In this document: positions 57,475 to 64,000 of the stretch, in pieces
Layout: each line of letters opens with the position of its first letter
How positions within the stretch are numbered: the first letter of the stretch is position 1
Origin: Hawksworthiomyces lignivorus
Lineage: Eukaryota > Ascomycota > Sordariomycetes > Ophiostomatales > Ophiostomataceae
Assembly: GCA_002917075.1 (NCBI GenBank)
Contig: NTMA01000118.1
Location: 1 to 64,000 of the forward strand
Reading direction: 5' to 3'
DNA length: 64,000 bases
Notes under the pieces: model-generated
Databases searched by the model: none
What the model was told of the DNA's origin: nothing
What the model saw: the letters and a program-made list of their open reading frames with translations, nothing else
Program-made: the position numbers and the translations under genes

Positions 57475-59532
57475 ATGTCGGACGAAAATGAAAAGAAAGG
57501 AGCCGGCCCCGACGTCGCTGGGACGTCTGATGTGAGCTCTGGCGAGGATGCTACAGTGGAAAATGTCCCTTCTGCCGACGTGCTCCACCAGCAAGTCCAA
57601 GAGCAGGAGAATGTAGTCGAGCTGCAGCAGCCATTACCCGCTGCGGACGAACCAGAGAAAGATGCCGGGTTTTCAAAGGCCCGCCGTACGCTTCTTGTTG
57701 TGAGTATGTTTCTGACTCTGTTCCTGCCGGCCCTCGACCAGACGATTGTGTCGACCGCCCTCCCGCACATCCTCTCCAGCCTCGACCCAGGCACTCAGTC
57801 CGATACGGGCTACACCTGGGTAGGATCTGCATACACTCTGGCGCAAGCCGTGGTCTTGCCATTTTTTGGCCAGGCCTCAGAGGTCATCGGCCGAAAGCAT
57901 ACCTTTCTCACTGCCATTGCTATCTTTACATTAGGCAGTGCGCTCTGTGGAGCATCACAAAATGTTGGTATGCTCATTGGTGCGAGAACCATACAAGGTA
58001 CCGGTGCCGGTGGCATTACAAGCCTCGTATATATTTTAATAGGAGATTTAGTTGGCACAAGGTACGTTTTAGCTGTTGTTTTGGGGAACGTTTGTCCCCC
58101 CCCCCTCCAACTTTGGGTCTGATGGCGATGCTAATGTCCTGAAGAAAGCAAGGCAAATATCAGGGATTCATAGGAGCAACTTGGTCGGTGGCCTCAGCTC
58201 TTGGGCCTGTTCTGGGCGGCGTCTTTGTAGAACATGCAACATGGAGATGGGTGAGACTTCTTCTGATTCAGACCTTTTTGTATTTGCCCGTACTTGTATC
58301 TCTAATTACCATGAGCGGCAGTGCTTTTTCGTCAATCTCCCCGTGTGTGCGATATGTATGACGGTTACCTTCATATTCCTTCAAGTTTCGAGACCGGCAA
58401 CGACCTTCAGGGCTGCCATAGCTGCTTTTGACATCTACGGACTTTCTTCAATGGCTATCGCCACTGTCCTTCTCCTCCTCGCGTTCGAATGGGCTTCACA
58501 GGGCATCTCTTGGGCCTCTGCCAGAGTTCTCTCGTGTCTGATTCTCGGAGCAGTATTTTTCTGCTGCTTTCTCGTGGCCGAGACTTGCAGCGCCCGGCCT
58601 GTCATCCCGCTCCGCTTTTTCCGCCACAGGACAAGAAGCAGCGCATATTGCGCCGCGATTTTACATGGTATTGCTTACGTCGGCATGAATTACTACACTC
58701 CCATCTACTTCCAGGCCGTCAAAGGCCAGACCGCAGCCCAAAGTGGCGTTAGCTTTCTGCCACTTGTCCTAGCCTTTGCAGTCGTCAGCTGTGGTAGCGG
58801 ATACCTGATTACGATGACTAGAAGGTATGCCTTTAGCAAACAATAAACAAATCATTTGTCGGTAGTGCTTTTGTGCTAACGAGCCTGTCGCAGATACCAG
58901 GAGCTGATCTGGGCTGGCTTCATAATTGCCACTCTTGGATGCGGCCTCTTGATAATGCTGGACCAGGTAAGCAGGAAACCTAGCACCAATTCCGACAATG
59001 TAGTGAAGCATTGGGGGGCGCACAGAGCAGAAAACAGCTGACGAAAATGCAGAACACGACCACGGCGGTCACAGCTACCATTATGGTCATTGCTGGCATT
59101 GGTGTTGGTCCCAATTTCAACTCTTTGCTTATTCCTATTCACGCCTCGTTTGATGACAAGTCACAGGCTTCAGATATTGCCATGTCGTCGGCGGCATACA
59201 CCTTCATCCGAGCTATTGGTTCAAGCTTGGGTATCAGCATCAGCGGTCTCATTTGCTTTGAGGCGTTGCAGAGCCTTGGCGACAAGACAGGAGAGCACAT
59301 GAGCGTTTCCCAGATGATCGAGGCGTTGCCTACCATGACAGGCGTAGTCAGGGAGGAAACTGTGGATGCATTTTCCACTGCCATGAGGCATGTATTCATC
59401 GAAGTAACAGTCATCATGGGTGCAGCCATGGTAATTAGCTTTTTTATCCAGCGATATACGCTCAGAGACAAGGTGAGATCGAACCACCAGATCAATATTC
59501 CACGCCGGAACAAGACAGAAGGAACCGCATAA
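57475..59532 (+). CDS. MFS transporter, DHA2 (14-TM multidrug) type
   Basis: Five exons give 582 residues: 57475-58061, 58145-58250, 58322-58824, 58894-58966 and 59053-59532. Introns are 83, 71, 69 and 86 nt, with donors GTACGT, GTGAGA, GTATGC and GTAAGC. The joins restore VGTRKQGKYQGFIGATW, ATWRWCFFVNLPVC, MTRRYQELIWAG and LDQNTTTAV. After a charged 75-residue N-terminus comes TM1 with LPALDQTIVSTALPHI, the DHA2 D1 motif. Motif A reads GQASEVIGRKHTF. Motif C-like ALGPVLGGVFVEHATWRW and GIGVGPNFNSLLIPIHA in the second half are typical of fungal toxin and drug exporters. It would be a plasma-membrane proton antiporter. Adjacent regulator genes suggest local control, and its product may be exported or its toxic intermediate expelled (inference). 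Confidence 0.92.
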
Positions 59533-59609
59533 GCAGGAGCAAATATGTAATATATGGGAAAGGCCATTAAAAAAATAGCATGTACATAAGGGGGTTACAA
59601 AAATAATCA

Positions 59610-61514
59610 TCATGACATAGGATAAAATATGACGTCGTCGAAATCAAAACTGGGATTTGTCCAGTATGACAAGGGAAATTGTTCGGGATAAGCAACGGCG
59701 CCACCCGGCATTGTGCTCAAATACATTGACTCTTGGGGCGCCTCTGAGCCAGTAGCCAGATTTGTGACGTTTCTGTCTTCATTCCTGCCGCTGCTATCGG
59801 CTACAAGCCTGATGGTAGCGTATCGACTCATTGTGCCTTTGGCTAAGTTGCGATAGATACCGAGCATCTTCCGCCCAGATCCCCAGCGCTCTGTCATGGC
59901 TGAAAAAACTATGCTGGTAGACTGGATCATCTCGTTGACTTCTGTCCAGTCGACAGACTGCCGAATCTGCTCGTCCGTCCACAGGCAGAACAAATGTGTT
60001 ACTGCTGCCAGGAAAAGCCAGTGCAGGGCCATCCACGTCGCGTCGATGCTGCTTCGCTGATACATCCGGGAGTAGATGCGCAGGACGTGCACTACGGCGT
60101 CGAAACAGCGCTGGAGATCGTCCGTGGTTGGATTTGGATTTGCGGGAGACGGTCGGTGTATGAACATGGTGGTGTTGTAGTACGAGTGGAGTAGCCAGTC
60201 GAGCATATTCGGCGTGCAGACGTGCGCGGGAATCCCGGAGCGCCATTCTGCCATCCGGCGCCGGAGATCAGCTGCATAGCCGACTGGAGGTTGCCTCAGC
60301 TGGTGGTATAAGGTATCAGCAATCTCGCTCTGGATCTGCCTAATCCGGAAGCAGTGATTTACTACTTCTTGTCGAGCCTGGTCTTCGATGGACCACGCCA
60401 GAGATACAGTGGGCAATTCTGCTGAGATGCATAAGTCGTCCAGCATAGTTGGGCGGCCGAGAGTATGGCCAACAGCACGATCCATGCCGTAGACGGACCA
60501 GAAAAGGCGACGCGGGAGGTCTCCCTGCCTCCCATGCCGTCTCTCCAGCGCTCTGCATCCTGCTTCGGTGTGTATTCCCAGTGCCTGGGCCAACCGTATG
60601 ACGCTCCCCAACAAGTGCCAGACAATGGGCCGCTGTGGGTTCATGATAGAAAATAACAGCAGCAGCAGGACTGCCTGCAGGCCCTCCAGGGAGCGACGGC
60701 GGACGAGAGTACCAATTAGTCCCAGAGCCTGCTCATGGTACGTATTAGCCATGTTTGAGGCGGACACATTCCGCTGCGCTTGTCCCATGTAGTGAACCGA
60801 TATAGCAAACACCATGTAGACAACAACTGTCGATTCCGGGTCTGTCAGAGACGGTGCTTGTGGCGAATGATAGAAACGATCCAGACAGGCGTGGAACTCT
60901 TCCGGCGTGAGGATATTGTACTGCCACTGAGCCTGAGAGAAGTCGCCAAAGAGGTGCGCCATCTTCTCTCTATCTGGTATGGGCGGCGCCGGCAACACAG
61001 GTAGGAGGTCCTCGAGCGAAGGTGCACTACGGGAATCGCCTCCTGCAGAGAGAGACTCATAGCTCATGCCATCATCATCGTCAGAGGTTCTGCTTTCCAA
61101 AATTCCCCTATTGCTGGCTAGCCGGATGGCTGACTCGACAAATGCGAGGCCGCTAGCAGCGCCAATATACCTACTCTTCGACGATACAGGAACTGGTGCT
61201 CTTGCTGCTGTTGCGCCATCCGATGCTACTTCTGGTGATCGGCTACTAGCCGGAGCGGCGGCGGAGGCTGTCGCTGAGAGAGCGGAAGCTCGCCTGCTCT
61301 CATCGATCCGTGACCGGAGGGAGGCAAGATGTTCTTCCAGCCTTGAGATGTAAGCTCTTGGGACCGGTCTTCCGCTCTCCGGGTCCGTCACGGTGCATTC
61401 GATCCTTGCATTGACGCAGTTCGCACACGGCTTTGAGAGGACCGCTGTGACGCATTTTTGTTTCCTCCGTCGGCATCGGTCACAGACGGGAACAGTCTGC
61501 GGCCGAGGGGCCAT
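59610..61514 (-). CDS. Zn2Cys6 transcription factor with Fungal_trans domain
   Basis: 634 residues, one exon, ATG at 61514. The zinc cluster is C11-x2-C14-x6-C21-x8-C30-x2-C33-x6-C40, starting VCDRCRRRKQKC. A linker (PRAYISRLEEHLASLRSRIDES) forms the dimerisation coiled coil. The middle homology region, about 200-420, holds FHACLDRFYHSPQ, VYMVFAISVHYMGQAQ, SVIRLAQALGIHTEAG, and RRLFWSVYGMDRAVGHTLGRP, the classic fungal-specific regulator core. The C-terminus ends in an acidic-aromatic SFDFDDVIFYPMS, a likely activation tail. It converges with the DHA2 exporter (77 bp between stops) and is divergent from a second regulator. It is the most likely pathway activator of the neighbouring genes, by position only. 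Confidence 0.93.
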   Translation of the reverse strand: MAPRPQTVPVCDRCRRRKQKCVTAVLSKPCANCVNARIECTVTDPESGRPVPRAYISRLEEHLASLRSRIDESRRASALSATASAAAPASSRSPEVASDGATAARAPVPVSSKSRYIGAASGLAFVESAIRLASNRGILESRTSDDDDGMSYESLSAGGDSRSAPSLEDLLPVLPAPPIPDREKMAHLFGDFSQAQWQYNILTPEEFHACLDRFYHSPQAPSLTDPESTVVVYMVFAISVHYMGQAQRNVSASNMANTYHEQALGLIGTLVRRRSLEGLQAVLLLLLFSIMNPQRPIVWHLLGSVIRLAQALGIHTEAGCRALERRHGRQGDLPRRLFWSVYGMDRAVGHTLGRPTMLDDLCISAELPTVSLAWSIEDQARQEVVNHCFRIRQIQSEIADTLYHQLRQPPVGYAADLRRRMAEWRSGIPAHVCTPNMLDWLLHSYYNTTMFIHRPSPANPNPTTDDLQRCFDAVVHVLRIYSRMYQRSSIDATWMALHWLFLAAVTHLFCLWTDEQIRQSVDWTEVNEMIQSTSIVFSAMTERWGSGRKMLGIYRNLAKGTMSRYATIRLVADSSGRNEDRNVTNLATGSEAPQESMYLSTMPGGAVAYPEQFPLSYWTNPSFDFDDVIFYPMS

Positions 61515-61851
61515 GCTGAGAACTGCGTCTTTAAGGTATATCGGATGCTTTGCAACGTGAACTTTTATACCATTTTGCTACATTTTTGTGCTTTTCTTCG
61601 CTCTAGCCCTCCTTGTTAGCATAAAATATCTGAAGCTTGCATGTTGTCTCAAAGTTTCAGGCTGGTGCCACCAGTTAGCTAGCTTAAATCAGACTAGAAC
61701 ACTGCAGAGGCCCTCCCTTGACACCGCCAAAAAGTCAACTCTTCCCCAACAAGACATAAACTATTACCTCATTCGCCGCTTACACGGGGCTCGGCATGCA
61801 TACACAATTTATATCCTGAGATCTTTATGACACTTTCATCTAGCATCTTAG
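61515..61851. promoter_or_regulatory. Shared 337-bp promoter between two divergent regulators
   Basis: The two start codons are 337 bp apart, so the regulators probably share control elements and may cross-regulate. Isolated CGG triplets occur, but no clear inverted pair was seen. Confidence 0.5.
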
Positions 61852-63345
61852 ATGTCGCATACCTCTCACAGGGATGAGGTGTCGATACCAGCCTGCGCAA
61901 AGTGCAGGGCTCACCGTGCGAGATGCGACCGTACGCGTCCTGTCTGCAACCGTTGCAACCGGCTCGGATACCAGTGCGCATATCCCGTGAGGAATCCGGC
62001 AACTGCCTACGTTAATTACGTCGTTGAGTTGGAGTCTGAAATTGCGCAGCTGGAACAGGGCATACGCGAGCTCCAGCAAAACCAGCAGGTTCAGCACCGG
62101 CAGCCACAGCAAGAACAAGCTCCGTCGCCGCCTCCACCCGTTCTTGCTCCGGTCACTGGGGCACCAGCTCATGGCAGGAGCATGAATCCTGGCCAGGTTT
62201 CGTCGCCGACGTTGTCCGAGTATCTTATTACCGATCTCTTTGCCAACTCAGAGCCGCTTCTGGGCGAGCTAGCAGTCAACCGGGTTAGGAATCTTGTAGA
62301 CGACCTTGCTCAGGTGTCGCTTTCGGCCATGACTGCTCCGGGAGATGACTCTGGCAGAGGCTATCTGGATGCTGCCGCCTCGCACGATCTCATTCTTCAT
62401 ACGCTGATCCTCAGTGCCGCATTTCCACCCTCCGCCACTAGCGGCGAGAGCCTCCCGTCACTTGCGCTGCCTCATATCGACATTGCCAAGAAGGTCTGTG
62501 ATCGCTACTGCACAGGCATCCTGCCCGAGTTCCCATGCCTCACCACTGCAGACGTACAGAGACACTTAAGGCAAGCCTATGAAGTAGTGCCTCAACCAAC
62601 GCCACGCGCCGAAGGCACAAGCACAAGCGAAGATCCTCAGGCAGACCCAGGCCAGAAACAGCATGACCGCTACTACTCCATGTTTGTTGTCGCCATAATA
62701 CTCGCTACTACTGCTATCATACTCTCTCCTAATTCTTCTGCCAACGCGACCGCACTTTTCTTTTCCGGTGTCCGCTTTCTCGAAGCAATGCTTGTTGCCG
62801 AACACAGCCAGAAGAGTCCCAGCAACCCGCTGAGGGATATTGAGACTGTCGTCTTGCTGGGTTTTTTTGGCCTGCTCGTGGGCAGCGAAGTTGGCGAGGC
62901 CGGCGAAGGCGGCGAGGTTCCCGAGGCCCGCGATCTGGTTGATTCGTGGGCTCTCAGCGGCATAGCCGTTCGCATCGCCGTCGACCTCGGCTTGCATAAG
63001 GTCTGCTACACAGACCGACAGTGCCGCCTCTTCTGGGCGGCCTACATCTTGGATCGAAAGTGCGCTGTCGCTAGCAGAAGACCTGTGGGCATACCGGATG
63101 CAGCAATTAATGCACAACCTATGAAGGAAGGGAACGCGGTCGAATTGTACCGCATAATGTCTGACGCATACACGACAGATTTCACCACTCTATCTGCTCC
63201 GGCCGTATGGTTTGACGCAGCGAGGTCCAGGCTTCGCAGTTGGACAGAGTATTTTTCCTCCGAAAGACAGCCATCTCGTGTTCTGACCAAAGATATCAGT
63301 CGCGTGCGAACGCTGCTAGGTCTGCATCCTAGTGAGAATACGTAA
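61852..63345 (+). CDS. Zn2Cys6 transcription factor, short form
   Basis: 497 residues, one exon. The cluster is C15-x2-C18-x6-C25-x6-C32-x2-C35-x6-C42, beginning ACAKCRAHRARC, followed by VNYVVELESEIAQLEQGIREL as coiled coil and a Gln/Pro linker. A Fungal_trans-like core (about 190-430) includes HDLILHTLILSAAF, ALSGIAVRIAVDLGLHK and CRLFWAAYILDRKCAVASRRP. It ends soon after RLRSWTEYFSSERQPSR, about 70-150 residues earlier than many relatives. A later exon could exist (a GTAAAA donor-like sequence overlaps the stop), but I found no continuing frame with confidence. A naturally shorter or truncated regulator is possible. It is divergent from the 634-residue regulator. Confidence 0.88.
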   Translation: MSHTSHRDEVSIPACAKCRAHRARCDRTRPVCNRCNRLGYQCAYPVRNPATAYVNYVVELESEIAQLEQGIRELQQNQQVQHRQPQQEQAPSPPPPVLAPVTGAPAHGRSMNPGQVSSPTLSEYLITDLFANSEPLLGELAVNRVRNLVDDLAQVSLSAMTAPGDDSGRGYLDAAASHDLILHTLILSAAFPPSATSGESLPSLALPHIDIAKKVCDRYCTGILPEFPCLTTADVQRHLRQAYEVVPQPTPRAEGTSTSEDPQADPGQKQHDRYYSMFVVAIILATTAIILSPNSSANATALFFSGVRFLEAMLVAEHSQKSPSNPLRDIETVVLLGFFGLLVGSEVGEAGEGGEVPEARDLVDSWALSGIAVRIAVDLGLHKVCYTDRQCRLFWAAYILDRKCAVASRRPVGIPDAAINAQPMKEGNAVELYRIMSDAYTTDFTTLSAPAVWFDAARSRLRSWTEYFSSERQPSRVLTKDISRVRTLLGLHPSENT

Positions 63346-64000
63346 AAGATTTGTTGAGCTAGGTCAAGTTGATTCATAGGAACACATCTTATTGCATGTA
63401 ACTACATTATTACCTACGTTCCTTTTGTCTAATGGCAGTCGAGGTTGTTCCACCTAGGATACGCCACTGTTCCAAGACAGGAACTGGCCGATGGCTGGGT
63501 ACTAGAGAGTATCGATCGCTGGGAGCGCGTGTGCTATGCACGTATGTTCAATCTGTCTCAAAATAAACAATTAAGTTTATGTATTGTTCTTCGTTCTGAT
63601 GCCATTTAAGAAATTTTAAGAATGCTCTGCTCATATCTACACTCTGAAACAAGAGCTTTCGGGTTCTCCGAGCACGAAGCCTCTCAAAGGAACAACATGC
63701 GCTCGTATCTACAATAAGAATTACGATAGTAGAATGTATAAATAAGGGGGTGCGATGGATGTATATAAGGGAGAATTATGTAAGAGATCAACAAGAGGCT
63801 GGGCCAGGAAATCATTTTTAGAGGTCATGACTCCTTGCTATCTCATTCATACCATTGCATATTTCAGTGTAAGCGCCTCGAGGAGAGGTATCGCTCCAAT
63901 CATCTGGCGCTCAGCCTCAGCCTGGTCGCAGCAACATCAAACATGCCCCTTTCCTCTCTCCGTAGGATTTGTGAAATATCACATTTCGGGAAAAGCGACA
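63346..64000. other. 3' flank of the last regulator, no gene seen
   Basis: About 650 nt of AT-rich sequence with several TATATA runs near 63734-63770. No supported frame. Confidence 0.5.

Overview
The window is nuclear DNA of a filamentous ascomycete (Pezizomycotina), most likely a Sordariomycete and possibly Hypocreales; the order is an inference. The reasons are short spliceosomal introns with GTAAGT/GTATGT-like donors and CTAAC/CTAAT branch points, fungal-only families (two kinds of Zn2Cys6 regulator, a HET domain, 2EXR, NCS1 permease, DHA2 MFS, a PX-PH-RhoGAP of the Bem3 kind), long pyrimidine-rich leaders and wide gene-free intervals. I see no rRNA, tRNA, CRISPR array or prokaryotic operon. 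I call sixteen protein-coding genes and rebuilt exon structures by joining reading frames at plausible splice sites.

Left part (1-37 kb) is gene-poor. It holds a BTB/POZ protein (389-1936, +), a conserved Ser-rich protein with basophilic-kinase-like sites behind an ATG-free leader of about 1.1 kb (5910-7100, +), a 1213-residue WAR1/PrtT-like zinc-cluster regulator (8416-12124, -), a large RhoGAP with two extra 5' exons (14135-20084, -), a 188-residue proline-rich protein whose start codon is made by splicing (27920-28585, -), a DHA1-like MFS transporter (30179-31804, -) and a 2EXR protein (35251-36945, -). Between them are long intervals with no gene I can support, notably 20.1-27.9 kb and 36.9-45.4 kb, plus a possible decayed copia-type fragment near 34 kb.

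The right part (45-63.4 kb) is gene-dense. A thioredoxin-PITH protein and a membrane-associated J-domain protein lie in tandem on the minus strand (45379-48153), followed by an NmrA-like Rossmann protein (48867-49820, -) divergent from a HET-domain protein (50508-52298, +).

From 52.5 kb to 63.3 kb there is what looks like a small metabolic cluster: an NCS1 nucleobase/hydantoin-type permease divergent from an amidase-signature hydrolase, then a 14-TM-type DHA2 exporter, then two divergent Zn2Cys6 regulators sharing a 337-bp promoter. The logic (import, amide hydrolysis, export, local control) suggests use or detoxification of a ring or amide nitrogen compound; the substrate is unknown. Inverted CGG-CCG sites occur in both promoters that would need control. 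This cluster is the best candidate in the window for an undescribed system.
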